Shown here in pieces: positions 1 through 8,961 of a stretch of DNA of 64,000 nt. Made by a program: the position numbers and the translations under genes. The stretch's first letter is position 1. Each line of letters begins with the position of its first letter. The stretch comes from CAVSLM01 sp963728895 (GTDB lineage Bacteria > Pseudomonadota > Gammaproteobacteria > JBBQDK01): contig CAVSLM010000007.1 of assembly GCA_963728895.1 (NCBI GenBank), positions 1 through 64,000 on the forward strand, in the 5' to 3' direction. The notes beneath the pieces were generated by a model, which ran no database searches, was not told where the DNA came from, and saw only the letters and a program-made list of their open reading frames with translations.

Positions 1-940
1 CGAAGCCGAGCCAGGCGAAGGCATGGGCGAAAGCCGCTCGCAGCAACTCCTGCCAGCGGTCATGGTTCGCCAGTTCCGGCGCGATGCGGGTCAGAAACGG
101 ACGGTTGCACCGGACGTGGAAGGTGAAGCCGGAGCCCGGCGGCACAGTAAGGAAGTTGTTCGGAATGGGTTGCCCGGATTCGTGAGGCGACCGGCCGTCC
201 TGGTAATAGTGCTTCTGGTGGACGGTCATGACTTCGATCATCAGGGCATCGCCCCTAATCTGCGGAAGGACGTCCCAGAAGCTCAGCGCGCCGCGCTGGT
301 GGTCTTCGCCGTTCTTGGCCTCCTTTCCGAACAGGGCGTCGATAGCCTCGGCGGTCCAGTCCGATTCTGTATCCCAATTGGCGTTCTCCACCAGACCCGC
401 AAGCTCCCGCGCTGCCTGTCGAAGCACGCCCTTGACACCGCTGCCGGGAAGGTACGGCAGGCCGTAGGGATTGAGGAAGGCGAAACCGTTCTCCAGCGGG
501 TGCTCGTTGCCGAGCCCGGTGGTGAACGGAGCTACTGCAAGGGCGTCGAGGGTCAGCAGCTGGCCAGCTGCAGCCAACGGCTCGGCGAGGGCGGTTTGGC
601 GGTCGAGCAAGGCCCGCGCTCTCCGTTTATCATCGCGGCCGAGAGTAACGACCTTCTTCCATGCTTCGCGGCCAGCGTAGTCGTTCTTGTCCCAGAGGCC
701 GGGAAGCGGTCCACGCTGCTGTCGGCGAAGGGTGGCGATGGTGGAATCCATGCCATGGCGTTCCAACGTTTCCGCGACCTCCCGTCCCTCGGGGCTTCGG
801 GCCCTGGCTCGCTCGCGCACTTCTGCTTCTTGATCGGAGCGATCTGTCCAGAGCGGAAGATATATGCCAAAACGCAGCGCCGGAGAAGCTTCCGAAAGAT
901 CTTGTTGCAACATGTACCGCGGAACCGCCGCGATCGGCAT
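1..940 (-). CDS. cmr6: Cmr6, RAMP subunit of type III-B effector complex (3' end cut by window)
   Basis: Minus-strand frame open from an ATG at 940 to base 1, 313 residues without a stop, so the C-terminus lies outside the window. The start has a GGAGG ribosome site and sits 2 bp after the cmr5 stop. The protein has the RAMP signature of Cmr6: the glycine-rich stretch GLPYLPGSGVKGVLR (about residues 160-174) and GALSFWDVLP further on; the visible end AFAWLGF is where the family continues into its last glycine loop. Cmr6 is a Cas7-like backbone subunit at the head end of the Cmr complex and contacts crRNA and target RNA. Last gene seen of the minus-strand cmr operon. Confidence 0.93.
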   Translation of the reverse strand, partial: MPIAAVPRYMLQQDLSEASPALRFGIYLPLWTDRSDQEAEVRERARARSPEGREVAETLERHGMDSTIATLRRQQRGPLPGLWDKNDYAGREAWKKVVTLGRDDKRRARALLDRQTALAEPLAAAGQLLTLDALAVAPFTTGLGNEHPLENGFAFLNPYGLPYLPGSGVKGVLRQAARELAGLVENANWDTESDWTAEAIDALFGKEAKNGEDHQRGALSFWDVLPQIRGDALMIEVMTVHQKHYYQDGRSPHESGQPIPNNFLTVPPGSGFTFHVRCNRPFLTRIAPELANHDRWQELLRAAFAHAFAWLGF

Positions 941-942
941 TG

Positions 943-1317
943 TCAGTTTCCTCCCCCATGCACAGCCGCCGCCATCTGCCGTAGCCATTTGAGCCAAGCA
1001 AAGGCCTCGACGGTGATCGCCTGGTAGTCACCAGGGTTTTCGATGATCATCAGAGACTGCATGAAGGCCTCGAACTCGGCACCGTTGATGACACCCCCGA
1101 AGCGTCCATGCAGCCATGCGCGTAAATCACGGCCAAGGTTGTCGCAGTCTCTTTGGGATTCCTTCTGTCCCTTCTCATGCAAAAAGGCCATGACCTGCAT
1201 GAGTCCACTGTTCATGATGAGCGCAGGCAGACGCTTGGCCAGTTTCATGTATTCCTCGCTGCAACCGGCACTGCAGTGCCAGGCATCCTGCGCGCGTTGT
1301 TGCTCCAGTGTCGCCAT
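943..1317 (-). CDS. cmr5: Cmr5, small subunit of type III-B effector complex
   Basis: 124-residue helical protein beginning MATLEQQRAQDAWHC, with the Cmr5 layout (N-terminal EQ-R-A helix, a central LPALIMNSGLMQVMAFL helix and a C-terminal EAFAWLKWLRQMA helix). Length is normal for Cmr5 (about 120-150 residues). Cmr5 forms the small-subunit filament that lines the target RNA in the Cmr complex. The start is 4 bp after the cmr4 stop and its own stop is 2 bp before cmr6, so the three genes are tightly coupled. Confidence 0.92.
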   Translation of the reverse strand: MATLEQQRAQDAWHCSAGCSEEYMKLAKRLPALIMNSGLMQVMAFLHEKGQKESQRDCDNLGRDLRAWLHGRFGGVINGAEFEAFMQSLMIIENPGDYQAITVEAFAWLKWLRQMAAAVHGGGN

Positions 1318-1321
1318 GTCA

Positions 1322-2230
1322 TCAGCCCTCCACGAACTTGGTCATCACCAGTCCGCGGCCGGTGGTGGCGTCGCCGCCGATCTGGATCACCCGACCATTG
1401 AGGACGTTACGCAGCTTCAGCATGACTTCCTCGGCCGGCATCTTGTCCTCCTTGCCGCTGCGCGTCTGGCTCGCCAGCAGCGGTGCGATCAGTAGCGACT
1501 CGGGCGGAAGATTCTCGGTGTAGAACAGCCCACCACTGTCCGCGGTTCCGGTTTCCTCGTTGATACGCACATGCGGCTCGACGAGCGTCGCATTCTCGCT
1601 GAAGTAGGCGAAGTCCGTGTCGGACAGGACCACCAAGTCCTCTTTCAGCTTGTTGCGGAAGAAGGAAGGTTGCTCGGGCATCGCCCGTTCGGCGAGATCG
1701 CCTGCGAGCGTCGACAGTTCCGGCGAGACCGGCGCGACGTACTCGAAGGCCTCCAGGTGCAGCTTGTCGCCGGTGCGCAGGTTCCCGTTGGCAAGCACGC
1801 AAGTTCCGGCTTCCGGTTGGGGAATCGTCCAGCCGGTCGGCACACCGAGCAGCGCAAGCAGCCGTTGGGCGCGCGCCAGCGCCTGCGGACAGGTCGCGTA
1901 GACGTAGCTGTTTTTCAGGCTGCGCACCGGGAAGGCGACCAGCTGCGCATCGCCGAAGCTCACCGCGCCGGCGTGCAGCTCGCTGGCGCCGGAATCCGGG
2001 CCGAACAGCAGCCTGATCAGCTCCTTGATGGGCCGATCCTGCCCGGTTCCGTTACAGAGTTGCTCGAAGGCGTGGCGCACCGCCCCCTTGATGCCCGAGC
2101 CGGCGAAGCTCGGGTGATTGGTATGGCGCTCGCGCTGGATGGGGTTGTCGATGACGCCAACGGCCGTGCCCGCGCCCATGTGCACCGGACTGACGGCATA
2201 CAAAAATACGGCGGCCTGCTTCTCGAACAT
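1322..2230 (-). CDS. cmr4: Cmr4, backbone RAMP and target-RNA nuclease subunit
   Basis: Cas7-like subunit that polymerises along crRNA and cuts target RNA at 6-nt steps. I place the start at 2230 (MFEKQAAVFLYAVSPVHMGAG), not at the upstream ATG at 2452, because the former has an AAAGGA ribosome site, matches the usual Cmr4 N-terminus and avoids reading through the antisense vapB gene. 302 residues. Family features seen: VHMGAGTAVGVIDNPIQRE near the N-terminus, the glycine loop SFAGSGIKGAVRHAFE (about residues 45-60), DAQLVAFPVRS in the middle and a glycine-rich GGDATTGRG near the C-terminus. The gene is separated from cmr3 by a 635-bp vapBC insertion on the other strand. Confidence 0.95.
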   Translation of the reverse strand: MFEKQAAVFLYAVSPVHMGAGTAVGVIDNPIQRERHTNHPSFAGSGIKGAVRHAFEQLCNGTGQDRPIKELIRLLFGPDSGASELHAGAVSFGDAQLVAFPVRSLKNSYVYATCPQALARAQRLLALLGVPTGWTIPQPEAGTCVLANGNLRTGDKLHLEAFEYVAPVSPELSTLAGDLAERAMPEQPSFFRNKLKEDLVVLSDTDFAYFSENATLVEPHVRINEETGTADSGGLFYTENLPPESLLIAPLLASQTRSGKEDKMPAEEVMLKLRNVLNGRVIQIGGDATTGRGLVMTKFVEG

Positions 2231-2245
2231 GGTGCTATCCTTTAG

Positions 2246-2263
2246 TTGGTCATCTACTTGGTC
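2246..2263 (+). promoter_or_regulatory. Possible operator between divergent cmr4 and vapB
   Basis: The 45 bp between the cmr4 and vapB starts contain two direct copies of TTGGTC, 12 bp apart (2246-2251 and 2258-2263). Phd/VapB antitoxins usually autorepress through short repeated sites next to their start, so this is a plausible VapB site. It also overlaps the DNA just upstream of the cmr4 ribosome site. The repeats are seen; the role is inferred. Confidence 0.3.
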
Positions 2264-2275
2264 TAGTGAAGAACC

Positions 2276-2521
2276 ATGAAAACCGTGAACGTGCATGAAG
2301 CCAAGGCCCATCTGTCCGAGTATCTCGAGCTCGTGGAAGCGGGCGAGACCGTCGTGATCTGCCGCCGCAACAAGCCGGTGGCGGAGCTCAGGCCCATCGC
2401 GCCCGCGCGCAAAGAGCGCCGCCCGATTGGGCTTGCCAAGGGCATCGGACATGTGCCACCGGAGTTCTTCGAGCCGCTGGACGATGATCTGCTCGATCTC
2501 TTCGAGGGCAAGGGCGAGTGA
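2276..2521 (+). CDS. vapB: Phd/YefM-type antitoxin (VapB) inside the cmr operon
   Basis: 81-residue protein beginning MKTVNVHEAKAHLSEYLELV, then AGETVVICRRNKPVAELRPI, which is the classic Phd/YefM N-terminal DNA-binding fold. The acidic C-terminal tail (EFFEPLDDDLLDLFEGKGE) is the toxin-wrapping part. It neutralises the PIN toxin encoded 4 bp downstream in overlap and probably represses the pair. The whole pair lies on the plus strand exactly between cmr3 and cmr4, which are on the minus strand, so cmr transcripts run antisense through it. Both genes look intact, unlike the other toxin-antitoxin loci in the window. Confidence 0.88.
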   Translation: MKTVNVHEAKAHLSEYLELVEAGETVVICRRNKPVAELRPIAPARKERRPIGLAKGIGHVPPEFFEPLDDDLLDLFEGKGE

Positions 2522-2910
2522 GGTTGCTGCTCGACAGCTGCACCTTTCTCTGGTTGATCTGGGACGAACCAGAACTGCCGCCCACGGCGCGGGATGCGAT
2601 TGCCGATGCCGGAAATCAGATTTTTCTGAGTACGGCGAGCCTGTGGGAGATCACCGTCAAGCACTTGGCCGGCCGGCTGGTCTTGCGCCGCGCCGTGGAC
2701 CCGGCGCGCTTCTATGTGGAACAACGCCAGGCGCACGGCGTCGACCCGCTTCCGATCGAAGAGGACGCCGTCGCGCAACTGCCGAAGCTGCCGGCGTTGC
2801 ACCGCGACCCGTTCGACCGCATGCTGATCTGCCAGGCGATCGCGCACGGCCTGACCGTGCTCACGCCGGATGAGGCCATCCGCCGCTATCCGGTGCGAAC
2901 GTTCTGGTAG
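2518..2910 (+). CDS. vapC: PIN-domain toxin (VapC) inside the cmr operon
   Basis: 130-residue PIN ribonuclease starting at a GTG that overlaps the antitoxin stop by 4 bp. Acidic catalytic positions of the PIN fold are present: LLDSCTFLWLIWDE (first Asp), STASLWEITVKHLAGRL (Glu) and HRDPFDRMLICQAIAHGLTVLTPDE (Asp pair plus the last Asp). Such toxins cleave tRNA or rRNA and arrest growth when free. It ends 8 bp before the cmr3 stop codon on the opposite strand. Intact and probably functional. Confidence 0.88.
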   Translation: MRLLLDSCTFLWLIWDEPELPPTARDAIADAGNQIFLSTASLWEITVKHLAGRLVLRRAVDPARFYVEQRQAHGVDPLPIEEDAVAQLPKLPALHRDPFDRMLICQAIAHGLTVLTPDEAIRRYPVRTFW

Positions 2911-2918
2911 CCACACGT

Positions 2919-4166
2919 TCATGACCATACTCCCAGCACGCAGCGATTGAAGCCCTCGGCACGGCGCTGCGCATCGTAAACGTCTTCCGGCGCGAGGTCG
3001 TCCTCGCTCAACCGCTCCGCGACGTCGAGGCGGCGCTGAGCATCGAAGTGTTCTTCTGGCCACAGGCCCCCTTCGACAAGCTTGCGAAGCTGGTCGGGGG
3101 TGGCCTGAAGCCCGTCGAGCCAGTAGACGCTGCCCGCGGGGGCGACACGCTGCGCGGGCTTGGGCCGCCATTTCGCGAGATCCCAGCCACTGACCACTTC
3201 GGCGCGCGGCACGGCGGCGCAAATCAGCCGGCCGGTCACACCGGCGATCGCGAAGCGGTTTTCGGCGTCGAGCCCAGGAAACCGCCAGCCACCCGGAAAA
3301 ATGCCGGGGCTGGTCAGCACGACCCGGCAACGGCCGGCTTGGGCGATGGCCTGGTAATCCGGCTCGGGCGCGCGATGCTCGACGGCGTGGAAGGCGGCCG
3401 CGCGGCCGTCGCCGCCGAGCCGCAGAGTGCCGGACGCGGGCGGCTCGGCACCGTCGATGGCGGCAAGGAAACCGACATCATAGTCAGCGCGAATCGGCTC
3501 GTCCCCCGCGCCTTTGCCGTAGCCGATGGGGTGACCCCGCTTGACCATTGCGACGGCCTGAACGGTGAACAGCTTGCCGTCATCGGCGCGGCATTTTTCC
3601 GCGTCGAGACCGACGCCAACGCGCGGGTCGAGCTTCCAGAGCGTCTTGGATTCGGCCAATGCCTCGGCCGCTGGCAATTCACCGTCAAGGTACTGCTGCC
3701 AACCGCGCTGGGTCAGCCAGATGCCGGACTCTGGCTTGGTGCGCGAATCAGCCGCGAGCACCGGCACGCGCGGCAGTGGCGCGGAGCTTTCGATCCCGGC
3801 GCTGAGCGCGGTGGGTTGCAGCTGGTGCAGGCGCAGGATGGCACCGTCGCGCGTGGCGATGAGATCGGCGGGCAGCGGATGCAACGTCTCGATGCTGTCG
3901 CGCGTTCGGCGCGCGAGCAGAAACGCGACGATGGCAAAGCGGCCGGGATGCTCGGGCGTGCCGAGCTGCGGGTGATCGATTCGGCCGGCCGCGAAAGCCG
4001 CGAGATCGATGCCCTCGTTCGCGAGCATCTGCGAGCGGATTGCGCCAGCGGCGACAGACGGCCAGGGCGGCACCAGCGATTCGCCGAAGCTGCCCGGATC
4101 GCCGAACAGCTTGTTGCCGCGCAGGAAGAGCACGTCCAGTGGTTCAATAAATCGGTGAGCCGTCAT
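2919..4166 (-). CDS. cmr3: Cmr3, Cas5-like subunit of type III-B effector complex
   Basis: 415-residue RAMP protein. The N-terminus MTAHRFIEPLDVLFLRGNKLFG with FGESLVPPWPSVAAGAIRSQML matches Cmr3 (TIGR01888 group), and there is a glycine loop GHPIGYGKGAGDE in the middle. Cmr3 caps the 5' handle of the crRNA and joins it to Cas10/Cmr2. Its start overlaps the cmr2 stop by 4 bp, so it is translationally coupled. Its stop at 2919 is only 8 bp from the end of the antisense vapC. Confidence 0.94.
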   Translation of the reverse strand: MTAHRFIEPLDVLFLRGNKLFGDPGSFGESLVPPWPSVAAGAIRSQMLANEGIDLAAFAAGRIDHPQLGTPEHPGRFAIVAFLLARRTRDSIETLHPLPADLIATRDGAILRLHQLQPTALSAGIESSAPLPRVPVLAADSRTKPESGIWLTQRGWQQYLDGELPAAEALAESKTLWKLDPRVGVGLDAEKCRADDGKLFTVQAVAMVKRGHPIGYGKGAGDEPIRADYDVGFLAAIDGAEPPASGTLRLGGDGRAAAFHAVEHRAPEPDYQAIAQAGRCRVVLTSPGIFPGGWRFPGLDAENRFAIAGVTGRLICAAVPRAEVVSGWDLAKWRPKPAQRVAPAGSVYWLDGLQATPDQLRKLVEGGLWPEEHFDAQRRLDVAERLSEDDLAPEDVYDAQRRAEGFNRCVLGVWS

Positions 4167-7039
4167 CCTGCGGCCTCCTGCTTGTGCGGGGTGTGCGACT
4201 TCGTCGGGCTGCGCGTCTCACGAGCCAGAAACTCGGCCGCCGAGAGGAAGGTTTCCAGCCAGCCGAGGCGCTTGCCAGCGGGTGCGTGCACGATGGCCTG
4301 CGCGACCAGGTCCAAAGCCAGGCCCGACAGATCGTAGTGATCGCGGGTGGTTTTCTTGTGGGTTTCGCCGGTCTGGCGCGCCAGCTGCCAGCCGAGCATC
4401 GAGGCGACCATGGCGCCGTCGCCTTCGGGCTCCGGCAGGTCGCGCATCCAGACCGTGCTGTTGTAGACGGCGCGACGCGACACGTCGGGCTCCGCAAGGA
4501 AGTCGCGCAGCTTGAGCAGCAGTCGCACCGGCTCGCCCCACTTGGCGGTGAGATGCAGCGCGCCCCCGGAGCGCTTGATGATGGCGATGGAGAAGGCATT
4601 GCGGTCGCCTTCCTGTTTGGCCCGTTTCTCGGCAGCCCGCAGCTCGCGCAGCACTGCGGAAAGCGGCGCCTGATGGTGGGCGATGACCGCGCCGCAGGAG
4701 GCGGTCGCCTGCTCGCCCATCATGCGCATCAGTCGTTTGCGGTAGAGCACGAAACCGTTACTCTGCCTTTCGAACGGTGTATCGACTCCGACTAGTCCTA
4801 CCGCCGCGGGCTCAATGCCCGAGTAGACGGCGCGTAGCATGGCCATGGCCGGCAGCAGATCGATCACCGGCAGCATCGCCATCAAGTCGTCGCCGCCCGC
4901 ATAGAGCACGCGGCCATAGTGTTGGCGCTCCACGATGTCGGGCGCGAGCGCCAGCGCGAAGTGGTTGAGTGCCTCCGAGATCGCCATGTGACGCGAGGGA
5001 CTCGGCGCGCGCAGCTCCTTGCCATAGCGCGCGAAGCTCGGGTCGCGGTCAAGGTTCTGGAGCGCAGCTCCGATTTGTGGGTGGAAACTTCGCGCGTGCG
5101 GCAACGTCAGGTCGCGCTCAGCCGACAGCCACGCGCCCATGCGGTCGCCGTCCATCAGCAGCATGCCGTAGTAGGCCTCGGGTACTTCCCCGAGGTAGTC
5201 TTTTACCAGCCCATCGGCGCGACGCTCGTCGCTTTCCTTCTCGGACTCCTTCTTGGCATCGAGCCACCCGGGCAGGCGCGTAAGCGTTTCGCGATCGGGA
5301 TGGCGCGCCAAATCGAGCGCCAGCTTGCGCGGCAGCGCCACGCGCTCCGCCTTGCTTCGGCGAAGCTCATCGGCAAGCTTCTCCGGCAGCGCACGGTTCT
5401 CCTTGATGGCCAACGCGAGCGAGGTGGCGAGCGCCATGGTGTGGGTGCTGACAACGAAGCGACTGACATCGAGATCGAGCGTCCCCTTCAGCTCATTGAC
5501 GAACAGTGTCGGCCAGAGACGCTTGATGGCATTGAGTGCGGCGAGGTGCTCGCCCTTCTTGGCCAAGGTCGGCCTTCTCTCGGCCACACGGCTCCAGAGC
5601 GTGTCGCGCCGCTGGCCTGAGGGCAACGCCAGCTGGTCACGCACGGTGGTGAGCCACTCGGCCTCGCCGTTCAGTGAGTCCCGCCAGCCCTGCTGCTGGG
5701 CCTGCCCGAAAGTTCGGAGCGACTTCGTGGCGGCAAGCACCCGTTCCAGCAGTTCATGCAATGCCGGGTAGAGCGCACCCGGATTGGGCCGCCAGAACCA
5801 GCCCTCCTCCAAGCGGATACCGCCGCTCAACAGTCGCCATGCGTCGGTGCCAAGATAGCCGGGCGGACCGGCGGAAAAGAACGGCTGCATCGCCTGGGCG
5901 AGCTGGGGAGTGCTGGCGTCGACCTTGCCGTCCTTGGTTTCCACCAGCGACCAGGGCGCCGCGGCCCAGTGGACCTCGGGAAAGCTGGCTAGCTGTTCGC
6001 GCAGCTGGGCGTAGCCGGGCAGTGCCGGATCATTCTGGATGTCGGCCGACTTCAGCAGCAGGTGGTACGCCGCTTCGCCTTGCTTCAGAATCCAGTCGCG
6101 CACGTGCGAGATGATCTCTGCAGCCAGGGCGCGCGCCTGCTTGGTGGGCACCAGAGCGGTGAAACGGTTGGGCAGTGCGGCGGCGAACAACGGGTTCGCG
6201 TCGGTGGACCGCTCGGTCCATTCGCAGCTCTCGAATAGATCCGGGCGCAGCCCGTGATCATCACGCAGCCAGAGATCGACCTGCGGTATGCCGCGCAGGC
6301 GGGGAAACAGGATCGCCTCCGGTCCCAGTTTGTCGCAGATCACCCGCATCGCCTCCCATGACAAGCGGGACAACAGGTGCGAACCCGCCCAGAGATCGGA
6401 GGTGGAGCGCGCGGCGGCGATGAAGTCCTGCACCGGACCCAGGCTCACGGCGAGCAGCGCGGGGCCGTCGTGCGGATCGAGCGCGAAGCAGCCGGCGAGC
6501 GCGGCCGTCAAATCCAAGTGATCAAAGATGGTGTGATCGGGCACCCGCGTGTCGGCGGGCAGCAAGGCCCACAGGCTCTTGATTTCTTCGGCGTCGATCT
6601 CGGGGCCGAAGCGCCAGAAGGCAAGCGCGGTTCGTTTCAGGTCGCCTTCATGGATCAGCCCGGTGAAGTGGCCGAGCGCGAGCGCCTTGGCGGCCTCCGG
6701 CTCGATGTCGGTGAGCTTGTCGAGCGCGAACTCCTCGCCGGTCAGCGGGTGGATGATGACCGGTCGCTCGTCGAAGTGCACCTGCTGCCAGCCCGGATAG
6801 CGGCCGTCCTCATTGCGGTTCGGAAACGCGGCCCGATCGGCGGCCGAGGCCCAATGGTCGGCCTTCTGGACCGCCTTGCGGCATTGCTCAGGCAGGTCCG
6901 CAAGGCCGAGCTTTTCGCGCAGCGCCTGCGAGGTGCCGCCCTCGTGGCCCTCGGCGGCGCGCATCAGGATGAGCGCCTTTTCCACCGGATCGTGCAGACG
7001 AGCGGCGAGCTTGATTTGCCAAAGGAGATCGTTATCCAT
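4163..7039 (-). CDS. cmr2: Cmr2/Cas10, HD nuclease and cyclic-oligoadenylate synthase
   Basis: 958 residues, normal for Cmr2. Order of domains: N-terminal HD region with LHDPVEKAL (His16-Asp17) and the conserved VPDHTIFDHLDLTAAL near residue 170, then VSLGPVQDFIAAARSTSDLWAGSHLLS, the first palm, a zinc-binding/linker region, and a second palm with an intact GGDD at residues 715-718 (codons 4897-4886) in YAGGDDLMAML, followed by ASCGAVIAHHQAPLSAVL. Cas10 makes cyclic oligoadenylates from ATP when target RNA is bound and may cut DNA through HD. Both active sites look complete by eye. Three bp after cmr1 and overlapping cmr3. Confidence 0.96.
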   Translation of the reverse strand: MDNDLLWQIKLAARLHDPVEKALILMRAAEGHEGGTSQALREKLGLADLPEQCRKAVQKADHWASAADRAAFPNRNEDGRYPGWQQVHFDERPVIIHPLTGEEFALDKLTDIEPEAAKALALGHFTGLIHEGDLKRTALAFWRFGPEIDAEEIKSLWALLPADTRVPDHTIFDHLDLTAALAGCFALDPHDGPALLAVSLGPVQDFIAAARSTSDLWAGSHLLSRLSWEAMRVICDKLGPEAILFPRLRGIPQVDLWLRDDHGLRPDLFESCEWTERSTDANPLFAAALPNRFTALVPTKQARALAAEIISHVRDWILKQGEAAYHLLLKSADIQNDPALPGYAQLREQLASFPEVHWAAAPWSLVETKDGKVDASTPQLAQAMQPFFSAGPPGYLGTDAWRLLSGGIRLEEGWFWRPNPGALYPALHELLERVLAATKSLRTFGQAQQQGWRDSLNGEAEWLTTVRDQLALPSGQRRDTLWSRVAERRPTLAKKGEHLAALNAIKRLWPTLFVNELKGTLDLDVSRFVVSTHTMALATSLALAIKENRALPEKLADELRRSKAERVALPRKLALDLARHPDRETLTRLPGWLDAKKESEKESDERRADGLVKDYLGEVPEAYYGMLLMDGDRMGAWLSAERDLTLPHARSFHPQIGAALQNLDRDPSFARYGKELRAPSPSRHMAISEALNHFALALAPDIVERQHYGRVLYAGGDDLMAMLPVIDLLPAMAMLRAVYSGIEPAAVGLVGVDTPFERQSNGFVLYRKRLMRMMGEQATASCGAVIAHHQAPLSAVLRELRAAEKRAKQEGDRNAFSIAIIKRSGGALHLTAKWGEPVRLLLKLRDFLAEPDVSRRAVYNSTVWMRDLPEPEGDGAMVASMLGWQLARQTGETHKKTTRDHYDLSGLALDLVAQAIVHAPAGKRLGWLETFLSAAEFLARETRSPTKSHTPHKQEAAG

Positions 7040-7042
7040 GCG

Positions 7043-8164
7043 TTACTCCGGGAAGCGGTTCAGCACGAGGCTATCCAATTGAGGTTTGAGTTTCGCGCGC
7101 CTGCTCGCATCGGCGATCGAACGGTATGCCCTCGCATGAACCGGCCGAGTCAATTCGTCCAGCAAGGCGTGCACCGCCTCCCAAGTGCGCTCGATGGCTT
7201 TCGGGTCAGGCCGGAACTCGTCAGGCGGCCGGCAGGGAACATGAAAGATGACGCCGAAGAAACTCTCGGGGTCGGTCGCGTCTGGTCTCATTTTGAAACG
7301 GAGACTATTGGGCAGGCGGGCCTGCTTCCACCGACCTACGTTGTGCCCGGTGACCGGATGGCTCAACCAGTGGCGTTCCTCGGGATGAGGGGCGTTTTTG
7401 CCGGTAGTGAAAAGGAACTGTGTCCGCAACCCGATCTTGATGATCGCCAACTCGCGCATCAGCGTCTTCCAGTCGTCGCACGGCCGAGTTTGCCAGGCGA
7501 GGAGACCCGCCTCGTCCTCTCCGATCGCATGCGGCCAGTCGAGGCCGAGCGCATCGTGCCACGGTCGCCGCGGCACCTCCCCCTTCAGGGCCGGTGTGCC
7601 GTTCAGCGGCGTCAGCGAGAAAGAGCCCCAGGCGTTACGGCTGCGCCCGCCGAGCGTTCCGTAGCGGTCCATCAACAATAACGCGGTGTCGATCCGCCCG
7701 GCATCAGATTCCGGGAGCGCAAGACTGAATGTGGCAGTTTCACCGGCCTGTATGGCTGCATTGGCCTTGGCAAGCTTCGTCCCGCCACGGCCGTCAAGTG
7801 GTCCAAAACCCAGGTACGCATGCGGACCGACCTGGTACTTGGCCTTCTCAGCTTCGGGGTGGTGCACGCTCTGCTGCTCAAGATGGTTCCAACTTTTGAG
7901 CGAGCCAACATCCCATCGGTCGAGGCGCATGCGGATGAGACTCCGGTTGCCTTCTCCATCCGTAGCGGAACCGAACAGACGGCCCTCCTCGCGGCGCATC
8001 TCGACCACGTTCACCCGGAACCCGTGATCCGCCGCATAGGCTATCCGCCACCACTGCCGCAGTAGCGCCTTGAACGGCGGTGTGCGCCACCGGCCGCTTT
8101 GCTCAGCGTCGCCGAGGAAGGCAGGGGTGACGAAGCGTACCTTCAGTTCTCTGGTCGTCATCAT
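7043..8164 (-). CDS. cmr1: Cmr1, RAMP subunit of type III-B effector complex
   Basis: 373-residue protein with the Cmr1 N-terminus (RELKVRFVTPAFLGDAEQ, then RTPPFKALLRQWWRIAYA) and several glycine-rich turns. First gene of the cmr operon. The start is the first of two adjacent ATGs, with AGGAG about 9 bp upstream. Cmr1 sits with Cmr6 at the head of the complex near the crRNA 3' end. The 134 bp upstream (8165-8298) hold no gene; a tandem block of hairpin repeats follows, so the promoter must lie in that short gap or transcription comes through the repeats. Confidence 0.93.
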   Translation of the reverse strand: MMTTRELKVRFVTPAFLGDAEQSGRWRTPPFKALLRQWWRIAYAADHGFRVNVVEMRREEGRLFGSATDGEGNRSLIRMRLDRWDVGSLKSWNHLEQQSVHHPEAEKAKYQVGPHAYLGFGPLDGRGGTKLAKANAAIQAGETATFSLALPESDAGRIDTALLLMDRYGTLGGRSRNAWGSFSLTPLNGTPALKGEVPRRPWHDALGLDWPHAIGEDEAGLLAWQTRPCDDWKTLMRELAIIKIGLRTQFLFTTGKNAPHPEERHWLSHPVTGHNVGRWKQARLPNSLRFKMRPDATDPESFFGVIFHVPCRPPDEFRPDPKAIERTWEAVHALLDELTRPVHARAYRSIADASRRAKLKPQLDSLVLNRFPE

Positions 8165-8298
8165 GTCGTGCGTTCTCCTTTGTCGACGACTCTACTCGAG
8201 ACGAATCCTCTTCGGTGCGGGGCGCAAGCTTGCCGTTGCGCTTGGCTCCGCGAGAACAGCTGCGCTCGTTCCACGCGATGGCGGTGTATCTGACGCTG

Positions 8299-8861
8299 AT
8301 TGGTGGAACCGCGGCGCTTGTTCCACCTTACGGATGCGTCCATTTGGTGGAACCGCGGCGCTTGTTCCACCCTACCATTGCGTCCATTTGGTGGAACCGC
8401 GGCGCTTGTTCCACCCTACCATTGCGTCCATTTGGTGGAACCGCGGCGCTTGTTCCACCCTACCATTGCGTCCATTTGGTGGAACCGCGGCGCTTGTTCC
8501 ACCCTACCATTGCGTCCTTTTGGTGGAACCGCGGCGCTTGTTCCACCCTACGATTGCGTCCTTTTGGTGGAACCGCGGCGCTTGTTCCACCCTACCATTG
8601 CGTCCATTTGGTGGAACCGCGGCGCTTGCTCCACCCTACGATGCGTCCATTTGGTGGAACCGCGGCGCTTGTTCCACCCTACCATTGCGTCCTTTTGGTG
8701 GAACCGCGGCGCTTGTTCCACCCTACCATGCGTCCATTTGGTGGAACCGCGGCGCTTGTTCCACCCTACCATTGCGTCCTTTGGTGGAACCGCGGCGCTT
8801 GTTCCACCCTACCGGATCGCGTCCATTTGGTGGAACCGCGGCGCTTGCTCCACCCTACGGA
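8299..8861. repeat. Tandem REP hairpin block, 13 units of about 44 bp
   Basis: Thirteen head-to-tail units. Each contains an 8-bp inverted repeat GGTGGAAC...GTTCCACC around the loop CGCGGCGCTT, then CCTACC or CCTACG and a short linker such as ATTGCGTCCATTT. Read on the minus strand each unit begins GTAGGGTGGAAC, that is a GTAG foot next to a hairpin, the form recognised by REP transposases. Units differ by one or two bases (linker cap TT or T, loops GCTTG/GCTTGCT). All frames that look like repetitive proteins here are artefacts of the repeat. Confidence 0.93.
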
Positions 8862-8961
8862 TCGCGATCCGCCGCTATGGTTTTCCAGTAACGCCTTGCC
8901 GTTCGACTCCGACTCTTCCTCCGGCTCCGACTCCGGTACCGAGGAACCCGACATGATTCAT

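Noticed and set aside
23..1027. 334-residue plus-strand frame
   Set aside because: It is the antisense of cmr6/cmr5, which are recognised on the minus strand.
2231..2452. 74-residue N-terminal extension of Cmr4
   Set aside because: It lies antisense to vapB, has no family similarity and lacks a ribosome site; the ATG at 2230 has both.
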